Of a DNA stretch of 34,051 nucleotides, positions 8,750 through 18,533 are shown in pieces. A program made the translations under genes and the position numbers. The notes under the pieces were generated by a model, which did no database searches, was not told the DNA's origin, and worked only from the letters and a program-made list of their open reading frames with translations. The stretch comes from Candidatus Latescibacterota bacterium (lineage in GTDB: Bacteria > Latescibacterota > UBA2968 > UBA8231): the NCBI GenBank assembly GCA_007571365.1, contig RKRN01000050.1:1-34051 (forward strand). Reading direction: 5' to 3'. Numbering within the stretch: the stretch's first letter is position 1; each line of letters starts with the position of its first letter.

Positions 8750-11248
8750 TTACAAGACGCGCTTGATGCCGACGTTTATCTGTCGCCGGGGGCCTACGAG
8801 AATGCCCGAACTCAAGTGGGCCTCGGGCTGGCCGGCATTGGAGTGTAGCCTAGAGCCGATGTAGATCTCGTCGAGTATATTCTTGCCCGCCACAAAAGCA
8901 CTCCAACGTGCGGACCATTGATAGTCGGCGCTGGCGTTGACGATGGAATAGCGGGGGATCGGGCCGGTATCGCCGCGATTGAAGATGCGCTCGATATTCT
9001 CAAAGTCGGTAAAGACCGCGTCCACAAAACGCACATCAGCGCGCAGGCGCAGCCCCTGTTTGGTCTGTTTGACCAAGCTCACCGTCAAGGTGTGCGGCGG
9101 CGCGTAGGGCAATTGGTTGCCGGTCAGATCCACGTCGATATTGCCAGCCATGACGGCCGAGGAGACGATGCCGCTTTTGATCGCGGTTTGTAAATAGGTA
9201 TAAGCGAGATGGACGTCGGGTAGCATCGCCGCCAAGCGCGAGCTCGCCAAGCCCAAGGACCCTTCGAGACCGTAGGTCTCTACCTTGCCCAGATTTTTAA
9301 ACGCGGTCCCGCGCCCGGCGGCGACGAGATCTTCGATCTTGAGTAGAAACACTGCCGCTTCCAAGGTCAGCCTTGGCCCCCAAGAGCGCACGCCAGCTTC
9401 CACATTCCAGCTTTTCTCCGCTTTGAGATCCAGACCACCGGCCGCGGCGTTTTGTCCGAAGTTGGTTATTTTTAGCGTACCACTCGAAGGCGGCGTATAT
9501 CCCCGATGCACCCCGGCGAACGCGTTGAACCGTCCGAACTGGTAGTTGAAGCCCATACCGGGCAGTAGCACCGCAGAGACTTTGTCGGCCAAGATGGCAC
9601 CGCGCAGGCGGTCCACCCGGCTTTGCTTGAACACCTCAAAGCGCAGACCTGGGTCGAGCGTCAACCGGCCCCATTCGATATGCTCCATGGCGTAGCCAGC
9701 CAAAGCGGTGGTTTCGTAGTGGTGGCTCTGCCCCACGATTTGCACCGGGTCGTCCGGGTCGTCGGGGGTGCCGGTATAGTACACGCCATCGCGTGCGTCT
9801 GGAGCGTCGCCAATTTTCTTGTCGTCGATAAAGCGCTCCCAATGGGCGCGGACTCCGGCCTCGATCTTTGCCGAATGACCGCCGAGGCTGTGTTTGAGCG
9901 AGTAGTCCTGGGCGATGCCCCCTACGTAAAAGGTCCGCAGAATGCCGAAATTGCCGGTGCCCCCTCCTACCCGCACCAAATCGCCACTCTGGAAGTAGGG
10001 CACCGGCGTCAAATCGCCGGTCGCTAAAGCTGAAGCGCGCACGAAAATGTCGTCTTCCCGCCACCAGCGGCGATCAAAGACATTCAAGTAAGCCGTAGTA
10101 TTGCCCACTAAATTCGCCGCGATCTTGCTGGTGTACATTAGATCGAGAGCGGCCCGCAAAACCTTGAAATGGTCGTCTTCTTTGGGATTGAATTTGGGAT
10201 TGGCGCGAAAGGAGTACTCGGTCAGACCGGTATAGGTCGCATTAGAGGACTCGAAGTTGGCGTTGGCTTTCAGGTAGAGCACCTTTTTGGGGCTCAAGCG
10301 GAACTGCGTCTTTGCGGTTCCGTTGACTTGGTTGAAGGTGTTGTTGGCCCTGAAGCCGTTTCCGCGCTTGTAAAGCACCTGTATATCGGACGTGATTTGT
10401 CGGCGGCCCAATCCTCTCAACTCTGCAAACGCGCTGTAGTAACCATTGCTACCTACGGTGAACTGATTGACCATGCCCTTGGTGCCGTCGGGTCTCCGCG
10501 TCGCATAATTGATGACGCCGCCCATAGTTTGAGGACCGAAGCGAATAGCTGAACTCCCCTTGATTACCTCCATCGCATCAATGCGCTCTGATGGCGGGTT
10601 GTAATAGGCGTTGGGATAGATATAGACCGCCGGCTGGATCGGCACCCCGTCTTCCATGATCAGCACCCGCGAGCTGCGGCGGGGGTTTAGGCCCCGGATG
10701 CCGACGCTCAACCGCGAATTGCCGAACCCATCGTCGGCGTAGCCGTTGATGCCGGGCACCAATTCGAGCAGCTCTTGGGTGCCAACCGGCTTGATCAGCC
10801 CCACCGTCTGGGGCCTCAGCTTAGACGCGGTCCCGGGGCGCTTTTGGTTTGTCAGCGGCGATTCGCCGATAATTTCGACTGGGGCCAATTGGATGGGATC
10901 GCTCAGCAGGGCGATATCCAAAACGAGCGTAGCCCCGGGCGCTAGAGCAATTTCCTCGTCATACGAGCCGTAGCCGATGAGACTCACGGCAATGCGCTTT
11001 GGCCCCGGGGGCACTTGCGCGAGGAAAAAGGTCCCGTCCTGCCCGGTCGTCGCCCCTTTTAGGCTTTCTCCGGCCAGACCAATTTTGACAACAGCCCCTA
11101 AAACCGGCTGTCCCGTTTCTTGGTCGATCACTTTGCCGCTGATGTCTGCCGGCGCCAGTTCCAAGCTCAGAGCAAGGCTGCCCACCGCCATGCTCAACAG
11201 CGTGGCCAGCCCCAAAAGCCTAGTCGCAATCTCGATTCCTCTGCTCAT
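8750..11248 (-). CDS. TonB-dependent receptor, FecA-like, with carboxypeptidase-regulatory-like domain
   Basis: 832 residues: signal peptide (~1-28), a carboxypeptidase-regulatory-like beta-sandwich (~33-115, ISGKVIDQETGQPVLGAVVKI), a plug domain (~130-250, with GVINYATRR and the conserved IRGLNPRRSSRVLIMEDGVP) and a C-terminal outer-membrane barrel. The plug is most like FecA-type ferric citrate receptors, but ligand assignment is inference. Substrate is imported across the outer membrane with TonB/ExbBD energy; no tonB genes are in the window. Its ATG overlaps the stop of the upstream small lipoprotein (TGATG at 11246-11250), and the DUF4856 lipoprotein follows. Confidence 0.85.
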   Translation of the reverse strand: MSRGIEIATRLLGLATLLSMAVGSLALSLELAPADISGKVIDQETGQPVLGAVVKIGLAGESLKGATTGQDGTFFLAQVPPGPKRIAVSLIGYGSYDEEIALAPGATLVLDIALLSDPIQLAPVEIIGESPLTNQKRPGTASKLRPQTVGLIKPVGTQELLELVPGINGYADDGFGNSRLSVGIRGLNPRRSSRVLIMEDGVPIQPAVYIYPNAYYNPPSERIDAMEVIKGSSAIRFGPQTMGGVINYATRRPDGTKGMVNQFTVGSNGYYSAFAELRGLGRRQITSDIQVLYKRGNGFRANNTFNQVNGTAKTQFRLSPKKVLYLKANANFESSNATYTGLTEYSFRANPKFNPKEDDHFKVLRAALDLMYTSKIAANLVGNTTAYLNVFDRRWWREDDIFVRASALATGDLTPVPYFQSGDLVRVGGGTGNFGILRTFYVGGIAQDYSLKHSLGGHSAKIEAGVRAHWERFIDDKKIGDAPDARDGVYYTGTPDDPDDPVQIVGQSHHYETTALAGYAMEHIEWGRLTLDPGLRFEVFKQSRVDRLRGAILADKVSAVLLPGMGFNYQFGRFNAFAGVHRGYTPPSSGTLKITNFGQNAAAGGLDLKAEKSWNVEAGVRSWGPRLTLEAAVFLLKIEDLVAAGRGTAFKNLGKVETYGLEGSLGLASSRLAAMLPDVHLAYTYLQTAIKSGIVSSAVMAGNIDVDLTGNQLPYAPPHTLTVSLVKQTKQGLRLRADVRFVDAVFTDFENIERIFNRGDTGPIPRYSIVNASADYQWSARWSAFVAGKNILDEIYIGSRLHSNAGQPEAHLSSGILVGPRRQINVGIKRVL

Positions 11249-11484
11249 CAGAACAGCTCCGGATTGGCTCGGCGGTCTTTGATGGCCGTTTCACGGCCGG
11301 GGAAGGTACTCAAGCCGTAACTTCCCTCTTCTTCTTCCTCGGACTGTGGCGCGAGCAAAGGGTCGCTCTCACAGCCAACAAGCAGGCTCCAGCACAAAGC
11401 ACCCAGCAAAAGTGCTAGACCGCTAAAAGCGACTAGTGTCTTTAGGTGGAAACGCTCCTTTTTGGCCAAAATGGACTCCGCCAT
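11248..11484 (-). CDS. Small putative lipoprotein, first gene of TonB operon
   Basis: 78 residues: a basic N-terminus, a hydrophobic stretch (~14-37) ending in lipobox LVGC at Cys38, then a short acidic tail (five consecutive Glu) ending in a charged segment. It should be a very small lipid-anchored envelope protein. It is coupled by a one-base overlap to the TonB receptor, so it probably assists or regulates that receptor. No Shine-Dalgarno is obvious, and I do not recognise the family. Confidence 0.5.
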   Translation of the reverse strand: MAESILAKKERFHLKTLVAFSGLALLLGALCWSLLVGCESDPLLAPQSEEEEEGSYGLSTFPGRETAIKDRRANPELF

Positions 11485-11528
11485 GAGTGGGTATATATTG
11501 CCAACTTATTGTTTGATTAATAAAACAA

Positions 11529-11565
11529 TTGATTATCAAAATAAACTTATTTTTATCATAGTCAA
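11529..11565 (-). promoter_or_regulatory. Candidate promoter with Fur-like palindrome upstream of the TonB operon
   Basis: In the AT-rich 269-bp gap (11485-11753), the minus strand carries TTGACT (11560-11565) and, 16 nt later, a weak TATTTT. Immediately next to it is TTGATAATCAA (11529-11539), near-perfect inverted symmetry and close to a Fur half-site pair. Together with a FecA-like receptor operon just downstream this suggests iron-responsive repression. The match is by eye only, and AT-rich DNA produces such sites by chance. Confidence 0.35.
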
Positions 11566-11636
11566 CACTTTTTTCCGTGTACATACTTTTCTTTTTAGCG
11601 ACTAATTTTAAGAAATACATTAACTTACATCATTGA

Positions 11637-11666
11637 TTGACCTTATTTACAGATGTTCTTTATACT
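11637..11666 (+). promoter_or_regulatory. Candidate sigma70-type promoter for the epimerase gene
   Basis: TTGACC at 11637-11642, an 18-nt spacer and TATACT at 11661-11666. Transcription would begin near 11673, giving an ~80-nt leader before the GTG at 11754. It diverges from the TonB operon control region. Confidence 0.45.
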
Positions 11667-11753
11667 AAACAGTTCATTGCTTAACTAAACTTCTGTTCTT
11701 CGTGCCAATGGAAGTCGTCAGACGCGAGCAGCCTTACCGGGAAGTGAAATCGA

Positions 11754-12695
11754 GTGCAGATTGTCGTAACAGGTGCCGCAGGTTTTGTGGGATCGCATCT
11801 TTGCGAACGGCTAGCGTCGCGCAATTACAACGTCGTTGGCGTCGATTCTTTTAGCGACTACTACCCGGTCTGGATGAAGGAGCGCAACACGCGCGAGCTT
11901 GCCGATGCCGGGGTGCCGGTCGAGCGGCTGGACTTGGCCTGCGACAAGTTGGAGGGCGCGCTTGCCGATGCCGAGTTGGTATTCCACCTTGCGGCGCAAC
12001 CCGGCATGGCCGCTGGCGTTTCCGCGGACGCGTACGTGCGCAACAATCTAGGCGCCACCCACGCATTACTCGAAGCGTGCGCTAGCTACAAGCGACGACC
12101 TTTCCTAGTCAACATCTCTACTTCGTCCGTATATGGCCGGTGTGCCACCGCAGCAGAGACGGCCGTACCCGCGCCCATCTCTTACTACGGCGCGACCAAG
12201 CTCGCCGCCGAGCAATTGGCCTTGGCCTATGGGCACGAGCGCGGATTGCCCGTGTGTTCCACGCGCCTATTCTCTGTTTATGGCCCACGCGAGCGCCCAG
12301 AAAAATTCTATATGAAGCTGATAAGCAGCATCTTGCACGGCGAGGAGTTTCCGCTATACGACGGCAGTCAACACCACAAGCGCGCCTACACATTTGTGGA
12401 CGACGCCGTAGCCGGGCTCCTCGCGGTGCTCGATCATCGAGACCAGTGTGCCGGTGAAATTTTCAATATCGGATCGGATATCGAGACGACGACCCGTCGC
12501 GGGATTGAGATCGTGGAAGAGATTTTGGGCCGGCAGGCTCGTCTGCGCCTTCTTCCTCCGCGCCCCGGTGATCAAAGCCATACGCGGGCCAATATCGACA
12601 AGGCTAGAACCATACTCGGCTTCGTGCCCCACACCGCACTAGCCGACGGCCTCAACAGCCAAATTGCATGGTACAAAAAACGGTTCAACTGCTAA
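11754..12695 (+). CDS. NAD-dependent sugar-nucleotide epimerase/dehydratase (extended SDR)
   Basis: 313 residues, normal length for extended short-chain dehydrogenases. Features: Rossmann GxxGxxG in GAAGFVGSHL (7-16), Asp31 after the second strand (GVDSFSDYY, implying NAD), STSSVYG (122-128) and the catalytic Tyr145-x-x-x-Lys149 (YGATK). The N-terminal DSFSDYYPVWMKERN is like UDP-glucuronate/UDP-glucose 4-epimerases, so C4 epimerisation of a UDP-sugar is likely, though a 4,6-dehydratase cannot be excluded. GTG start with GGGAAG ~9 nt upstream. The 3' end overlaps the convergent discoidin gene by 4 bp. It probably feeds surface polysaccharide synthesis. Confidence 0.75.
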   Translation: MQIVVTGAAGFVGSHLCERLASRNYNVVGVDSFSDYYPVWMKERNTRELADAGVPVERLDLACDKLEGALADAELVFHLAAQPGMAAGVSADAYVRNNLGATHALLEACASYKRRPFLVNISTSSVYGRCATAAETAVPAPISYYGATKLAAEQLALAYGHERGLPVCSTRLFSVYGPRERPEKFYMKLISSILHGEEFPLYDGSQHHKRAYTFVDDAVAGLLAVLDHRDQCAGEIFNIGSDIETTTRRGIEIVEEILGRQARLRLLPPRPGDQSHTRANIDKARTILGFVPHTALADGLNSQIAWYKKRFNC

Positions 12696-14974
12696 TAGGC
12701 CACCGCAACCACGCGCCGCCTGCTGTAGCTTGCCTCGTCGCCTTCGACGCGCAACTCCGCCACGTACAGCCCGGGCCCGACCCGCGTATCCCAGTGCCCC
12801 CGGCCGTCCCAAACCCAAACCCGCCTACCAGCCGCGCCCTCCTCTTGCCGCATCCACACCAACCGCCCGGCAAGGTCGAAAATCCGCAGGCCGACCCACC
12901 GCGCGGCCAAGACATTAATTAAGTCGAACTCCACCCGCAGCGCGTCGTTGATCCCGTCGTTGTTGGGCGTCAACGCCAGCGGCTCCATCGCTACGTTGGC
13001 CAGCAGCCGCGCCCCCACGGGCAAGCGCACGGCATTGGTGCTGCTGACGACATCCGCATACGCGTCGCCCGCATCCACCCGTTGCCGCACCAGCGCATCG
13101 GCCGGGCCTTGGGCAATAAAGGCGTCAAAGCGCGTGGCATCGACAAACACAGTGCCGGCAAAGCGCAATTCCACCAGCTGCCGGCTCTTAACCGGCGCGA
13201 CCAAGGCGATGGCCAACCCCCCTTCCAGCGGCGTGGGCGTCGCCTCCACCACTTGGCCCTCTACCAACACCGCCACAAACTCAATCGGCGCCGAAGTCTC
13301 CACCGCCAAGTGGTCAAAGCCGCGGCCGGCCACCTGCTGCGGACGAATGTAATAAGCAAACTCGGTGCGTTCGCCGGGTTGCACTGCGACCGGAAAAATC
13401 TCCCCCACCACTTCTTGCGCCACCGGGTCGCCGAACTCAAGCGCCAGCCAATCTAAGGCCACGCCCACATCCGGCCGCTCGGACACCAAGGCGACCTCCA
13501 ACTCGGCGTACTGCCGCGGCGTCGGCGACGCAAACGGCTCGCCCGGCCGCAAGTACAGCTTGCTCCACGGGCTCCAATTAGCCCCCGGCGACAGCGCGGT
13601 GTCGATCTGGCCCTTAAAGGAGGGAATGAGCTTGTCGTACTTCCGCTTGGTGACGATCCGGCCGTTTTTGTCGCGATAGGTGATGTCCATTTGCAGGTCA
13701 TTGCCGGTGCGGCTGCGCACCTCCAGCCGCGTCCCGGCCGGCGCGTCGGCCCGCCAGTCAATGGCGTGGACCTGCTTGTCGCCGCCGAGGTCAAGCAGGG
13801 GCGAGGGCAATACCACCCGCTGCGGATAGCCGGCGCCAAACACCTGCAACTCGCGCGTACCACCCCAAAACTGGCAGGGCGGCACAATGCCGCAGCCCAC
13901 GCAAGCGGCCGCGCAGGCCGCGTCCCAAAACACCCACTCAACCCGCACGTAGCGCGTCTTGATCGGCGCAAAGTGGTGGTTGGCGATCCCGAGCTGACGA
14001 TTGGCTGAGGTAGCTTTACCCGCGAATTGCCGGTGCCATATCCGCGTGCCATTCGGCGCTAGCGACCCGTCTGAGGTCAGCACCTCGTAGCGGTCGAAGT
14101 TGAAGCGGAATTGCCCGGGCCGCGACAAAAAATCCCCCACGATACGCACCCAATCCACCCAATAGACCGCGCCCAAGTCCAAGGTCATGCGCGAGATCAC
14201 ATCGACCGGGCGGTTGATGCGGCGATTTTCCGTCCACAAAGAAAACCGGCCATCGACCAGCGGCAGGGAGTTGGCAAACGAGGCCGCGTCGCCAAAGCCA
14301 TCGATATCGACGATGATTTCCAAGCCCCCGCCCTTGGCCGCCAGTTCCAAGGCGAGGTTGTCGCCAACAGCTTCGACCTCCACTTCGGCCAGCGCGGCCC
14401 CGGCGGCGCAGCCGAGCATTTCGACGCGGATAAATTGCACAAACGGATCGCGCAGCGGGTCCCGCTCCAGCACGATCCGCTGCCGCGTGTTTTCCTTGAA
14501 GCGCTCCTTGACGCGGTACACGAGGCTGCCGTCAATGGGATTGCCGACCACGTCGATGGCGGGCTCTCCCGTGGAAAGCAACACGTCGAACAGCGCACAC
14601 GGCGGCGCACTCGGCAAAAAGGTCAGCGCGACCCGGCGCACCGCTACCGCTCGGCCCAAGTCGATTTCGACCCACCAGTCGTCTGGGTCGGCGGCCCAAT
14701 TGGGACTCCAACCGGTCAGCCGATCCCCGTCAATGGCTCGCGCCGCGGCCCGCGCATTGGAACCAGCCGCGTGAATCCCCCCGCCAAAGGCCGCGGCATC
14801 GCGCACGGGATCGACGTTTTTGCGGATTGCAACCGGGCGGATAACGCCGGCGTCGAGCGCAACAACCCCCAGCGGCAAGTGCCAAGCCCGCCACTCATCC
14901 GCCGCGTCAAAGCGGAGTTGCTCGGCGGCGATGTTGGTGGCAAACAGCAAAGCCCCGATAAAAGACCAACGCAT
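12692..14974 (-). CDS. Secreted discoidin (F5/8 type C) protein with FlgD/gliding-type C-terminal domain
   Basis: 760 residues with a signal peptide (MRWSFIGALLFATNIAAEQ). Two discoidin-like beta-sandwich regions are visible: ~70-150 (AIDGDRLTGWSPNW, WWVEIDLG) and ~245-390 (MTLDLGAVYWVDWVRI). The second contains a Cys cluster (CAAACVGCG...C) that may form disulphides or bind metal. The last ~95 residues, beginning TPNNDGINDALRVEF and ending GPGLYVAELRV, are a gliding-motility/FlgD-Ig-like domain typical of secreted FCB-group proteins. It likely binds extracellular carbohydrate. The ribosome site AGGAGG is 8 nt before the ATG; a TATACT box lies farther upstream (~15047) but lacks a good -35. 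Confidence 0.65.
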   Translation of the reverse strand: MRWSFIGALLFATNIAAEQLRFDAADEWRAWHLPLGVVALDAGVIRPVAIRKNVDPVRDAAAFGGGIHAAGSNARAAARAIDGDRLTGWSPNWAADPDDWWVEIDLGRAVAVRRVALTFLPSAPPCALFDVLLSTGEPAIDVVGNPIDGSLVYRVKERFKENTRQRIVLERDPLRDPFVQFIRVEMLGCAAGAALAEVEVEAVGDNLALELAAKGGGLEIIVDIDGFGDAASFANSLPLVDGRFSLWTENRRINRPVDVISRMTLDLGAVYWVDWVRIVGDFLSRPGQFRFNFDRYEVLTSDGSLAPNGTRIWHRQFAGKATSANRQLGIANHHFAPIKTRYVRVEWVFWDAACAAACVGCGIVPPCQFWGGTRELQVFGAGYPQRVVLPSPLLDLGGDKQVHAIDWRADAPAGTRLEVRSRTGNDLQMDITYRDKNGRIVTKRKYDKLIPSFKGQIDTALSPGANWSPWSKLYLRPGEPFASPTPRQYAELEVALVSERPDVGVALDWLALEFGDPVAQEVVGEIFPVAVQPGERTEFAYYIRPQQVAGRGFDHLAVETSAPIEFVAVLVEGQVVEATPTPLEGGLAIALVAPVKSRQLVELRFAGTVFVDATRFDAFIAQGPADALVRQRVDAGDAYADVVSSTNAVRLPVGARLLANVAMEPLALTPNNDGINDALRVEFDLINVLAARWVGLRIFDLAGRLVWMRQEEGAAGRRVWVWDGRGHWDTRVGPGLYVAELRVEGDEASYSRRRVVAVAY

Positions 14975-15192
14975 ACCGCATCCTCCTTGCTCGCACCTGA
15001 GTGAACCAGTACCAAGTCATCCGGTGTTTGGCATAGTATAACCGCCCGGCGAATAATCGCCACAAGGGTGAACTACTGACATTTTTGCCCCGTGAAAGTG
15101 CACAAAACCTGCACTCTGGTCTCCTACAGCATCGCCTGATGTCAAGGCTAAACACCGCGCAAGACGGCACCGGGGAATTTGGGCAGCCTGTT

Positions 15193-15221
15193 TTGACCTG
15201 TCTGATGCGAGGCCGTACAAT
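15193..15221 (+). promoter_or_regulatory. Strong sigma70-type promoter for the DISARM island
   Basis: TTGACC at 15193-15198, a 17-nt spacer and TACAAT at 15216-15221 in the 284-bp divergent gap before drmD. Transcription would start near 15228. This places the transcript start downstream of the longest possible drmD frame (15085) and so supports the internal ATG at 15259. Confidence 0.55.
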
Positions 15222-15258
15222 AACGGTTCATCGCTGTTCATACTGCACAACCTCTTTT

Positions 15259-18200
15259 ATGAAGCCTGTGAGCACCGCCGCTCCGCCAACCCTACCCGAA
15301 CGCGCCCCTTGTGTCGGCGAACTAGTTCAACTTCGCTCGCGCCGTTGGTTGGTCGAAGAAGTGATGCCCCATGGGCTTGTCCGCCTCGCCTGCGCCGACG
15401 ACGACGCACAAGGGCAGGCCCTAGAGGTGTTTTGGGACTGTGAGCTCGACCGCTGTATTCTCCGGCAGGAAAGTTGGGCCGACTTAGCCTCTAGGGGTTT
15501 CGACGACTCGCGTCAGTTCGCAGCCTTTCTCCACACCCTGCGCTGGAACTGCGTTACGGCCACGGCCCCCAACATCTTTCAGGCACCGTTTCGCGCTGGC
15601 ATCAAAATTGACGCCTACCAGATGGAGCCCCTGCGCAAGGCACTGCGGATGCCCCGCGTCAACCTCTTCATCGCCGACGACACCGGACTTGGCAAGACCA
15701 TTGAGGCCGGTCTGATTGCACGGGAACTACTGCTCCGCAAGAAAGCCAAAACGCTGGTGGTTGCGGCCCCGCCTTCGGTACTAGAGCAGTGGAAGGCCGA
15801 GATGGAGGAGCGCTTCGGCCTCGTGTTTGAGATCCTCGATCGGGCGTACTGGACTCGGATGCGCCGCGAGCGCGGTTTTGGCGTCAATCCTTGGCGTACG
15901 CACAGTCGCTTTCTGATCTCCCACAATTTGCTGATTGACCCGGCTTACGCGGACCCGATGCGGGAATGGCTCGGGGACATGCAGCCCGGCAGCCTGCTGA
16001 TCTTGGACGAGGCTCACCACGCGGCTCCAGCCAGCGGCGGCCGCTATGGCATTGAGACTAAGTTCACCCGCGCCGTGCGCGATTTGGGTGGACGTTTTGA
16101 GCACCGGCTCTTTTTGTCTGCCACGCCGCACAATGGGCATTCCAATAGCTTTTCCACCCTGCTGGAACTGCTCGATCCCTACCGCTTTACCCGCGGCGTC
16201 AAAGTGCGCGGCAAGCAGGTACTCGAAGATGTGATGGTGCGCCGGCTCAAAGAAGATCTTCGTGCGATTCAAGGCGGGTTCCCCAAGCGCATCGTCAAGC
16301 GGATCGAGATCGCCGATCTGCCCGCAGAGGCTCCCGAGCTTGTGCTGTCCCAACTCCTCGACGAATACCGCGCTGTGCGCGAACAACGCCACGCCAGTAC
16401 CTCGGCCAAGGCCCAAGCCGCCGCCGGCCTCCTCGCAATCGGCTTGCAGCAACGGCTCCTCTCTTCGGTCGAAGCATTCGCCCGTAGCCTCAAGGTTCAC
16501 AGTAAGACCGTCGAACGCCAATGGAGGCAAGGGATTAATAGCCCGGCCACCGAGGATTTCGCAACCGTGCCGGATGCCGAAGACGAACGCGGTGAATGGA
16601 GTACTGAGGAACTAGAAGCAGCCGAGCGAAGCCAAATCAAGGCACTCGCGGCTGATGCCGAGGCAGAGACCCAACGCACCGTGGAAATGGAAGTGCTGTG
16701 GAAGCGGGAGCAAGTACTGCTTGATCAGATGCAACGGATCGCCGAAGAAGCGCGAGGTCGGCCCGACGCCAAGCTGCAGCGGCTCATCGACTGGATCCGG
16801 GACAACCTGTGTCCCGCACTGCCGCCCCTTAACCAAGCGTCTGCCAGACCGCCTGCCCCGTGGAACGACCGCCGGGTACTGATCTTTACGGAAAATCGCG
16901 CGGGGACCAAACGCTATCTGAAAGAGATGCTCGATGCGGCCATTGCGACAACGGACCGCGCCGCCGAGCGCATTGAAGTTATTGACGGTCATACCAGTGG
17001 GGCACGGCGCAAGGAAATTCAGCGTCGCTTTAATGCCGACCCTGAGAAAGACCCGTTGCGCATCCTGCTGGCCACGGACGCCGCCCGCGAGGGGCTCAAC
17101 TTTCAGGCCCACTGCACCGACTTGTTCCACTTTGACCTGCCTTGGAACCCCGGCCGCATTGAGCAGCGCAATGGCCGCATTGACCGCAAGCTGCAACCGG
17201 CTTCTGAGGTCCGCTGCCACTACTTCGTCCTGCCGCAACGCGCAGAAGACCGCGTCCTCGACGTCTTGGTACATAAGACCGAGACCATCAAGCGGGAACT
17301 CGGCAGCTTGGCCAAGGTGATCAACGACGATATTGAGCGGCATCTCAAACGCGGGATTCGGCACCAAGAAGCCGACCAACTCGCGCAAAAAATTGACCGC
17401 GCCGATCTCGACACGGAGCGCAAGCGCGTAGTCGCCGATGAGCTCGAAGCAGCACGGGACCGGCAAGAGGCGTTGCAAGCCCAGATCGAGGACTGCCGCA
17501 ACATCCTTGCAACATCCCGCAACTGGGTACAATTCGCGCCAAGACCCTTTCGAGACGCGCTCTCGTGTGCGCTTGAGTTGCTGGGGGCTGAGCCGCTGAG
17601 TAAAGGCGAGGACGAAGCGGGCCGCTCGGTTTGGACCTTTCCGCCGCTGGACCGCAAAGTCCAAGCCGATTTGAGCTGGATGTCCACGCTGGACACGTTG
17701 CGGGCACCGCGCAAGACCGACCAGAAGTTGGCCGAATGGCGCAAGGAGGCACCGATTCGGCCGGTCGTCTTTGAAGATCGAGGAGTACTCAGCGACGATG
17801 TCGTTCATCTACACCTCGAGCAGCGCGTGGCCCAACGCCTGCTCGCTCGCTTTCGGGCGCAGGGATTTGTCCACCACGACTTGGCGCGGGCCTGCCTCGC
17901 GCAAGTGGCGGATTCAGTTCCGCGCGTGATTTTGCTCGGGCGTCTCGCGCTTTATGGGAATGGGGCTGAGCGACTGCACGAAGAGATCGTGCCGGTCGCA
18001 GCACGCTGGACCGAACCATCGCAGCGCAACCGGCCGCTGCAAGCCTATGCCCGCGACGCGCAGGCGCGGACTCTCGATCTGCTCGAGCGGACCCTCGCTG
18101 CGCCCAACCAGCATGCGCTCAACGACGCCATCCAACGCAAGCTGCTTGCCGCAGTTCTCCGCGACATTGACGAACTCCTGCCGCAACTTCAGCCACGCGC

Positions 18201-18528
18201 TGAAGAATGGGCCGCTATCGCTATTGAGCAACTGCGCCGCCGGGGCGAACGCGAGGCGAAAGCCCTCCGCGCTACCTTGGAGCACCAGCGCACCCGCGTC
18301 CGCGAGGAATTGGACAAACACCAACACCACGCTGAGCAACTTACCCTCGGCTTTGACGCCGCAGAAAAGCGGCAACTTCAAGCCAACGTGAATGCTTGGC
18401 ATCGCCGCCTCAAGCAGTTTGACCGCGACTTGGAGCGAGAGCCTGCGCGCATCCGCGCCTTTTACGAGGTCCGCGCCCAGCGCATCGAGCCGGTGGGTTT
18501 GATCTATCTCTGGCCGGAGACCAACTGA
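15259..18528 (+). CDS. drmD: DISARM protein DrmD (SNF2-family helicase)
   Basis: 1089 residues from the ATG at 15259; the frame is open from 15085, but the promoter position and the weak composition of the extra 58 residues argue against that start. SF2/SNF2 features: Walker A TGLGKT (~140-145), DEAH at 250-253 (LLILDEAHH), LFLSATPHN, and motif VI in IEQRNGRIDRK (~636-643), followed by a long helical C-terminus. DrmD is the signature of class 1 DISARM, a phage-restriction system combining a methylase with helicase proteins. The next gene, drmMI, follows after 5 nt. No internal break is visible, unlike its partners. Confidence 0.85.
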   Translation: MKPVSTAAPPTLPERAPCVGELVQLRSRRWLVEEVMPHGLVRLACADDDAQGQALEVFWDCELDRCILRQESWADLASRGFDDSRQFAAFLHTLRWNCVTATAPNIFQAPFRAGIKIDAYQMEPLRKALRMPRVNLFIADDTGLGKTIEAGLIARELLLRKKAKTLVVAAPPSVLEQWKAEMEERFGLVFEILDRAYWTRMRRERGFGVNPWRTHSRFLISHNLLIDPAYADPMREWLGDMQPGSLLILDEAHHAAPASGGRYGIETKFTRAVRDLGGRFEHRLFLSATPHNGHSNSFSTLLELLDPYRFTRGVKVRGKQVLEDVMVRRLKEDLRAIQGGFPKRIVKRIEIADLPAEAPELVLSQLLDEYRAVREQRHASTSAKAQAAAGLLAIGLQQRLLSSVEAFARSLKVHSKTVERQWRQGINSPATEDFATVPDAEDERGEWSTEELEAAERSQIKALAADAEAETQRTVEMEVLWKREQVLLDQMQRIAEEARGRPDAKLQRLIDWIRDNLCPALPPLNQASARPPAPWNDRRVLIFTENRAGTKRYLKEMLDAAIATTDRAAERIEVIDGHTSGARRKEIQRRFNADPEKDPLRILLATDAAREGLNFQAHCTDLFHFDLPWNPGRIEQRNGRIDRKLQPASEVRCHYFVLPQRAEDRVLDVLVHKTETIKRELGSLAKVINDDIERHLKRGIRHQEADQLAQKIDRADLDTERKRVVADELEAARDRQEALQAQIEDCRNILATSRNWVQFAPRPFRDALSCALELLGAEPLSKGEDEAGRSVWTFPPLDRKVQADLSWMSTLDTLRAPRKTDQKLAEWRKEAPIRPVVFEDRGVLSDDVVHLHLEQRVAQRLLARFRAQGFVHHDLARACLAQVADSVPRVILLGRLALYGNGAERLHEEIVPVAARWTEPSQRNRPLQAYARDAQARTLDLLERTLAAPNQHALNDAIQRKLLAAVLRDIDELLPQLQPRAEEWAAIAIEQLRRRGEREAKALRATLEHQRTRVREELDKHQHHAEQLTLGFDAAEKRQLQANVNAWHRRLKQFDRDLEREPARIRAFYEVRAQRIEPVGLIYLWPETN

Positions 18529-18533
18529 CCGCC

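Noticed and set aside
15085..15258. Upstream start for drmD
   Set aside because: A TTGACC-N17-TACAAT promoter lies at 15193-15221, downstream of that start, and the added residues have no family resemblance.
16612..17808. Minus-strand frame of 398 codons within drmD
   Set aside because: Antisense shadow of a well-supported helicase; no domain motif or ribosome site.
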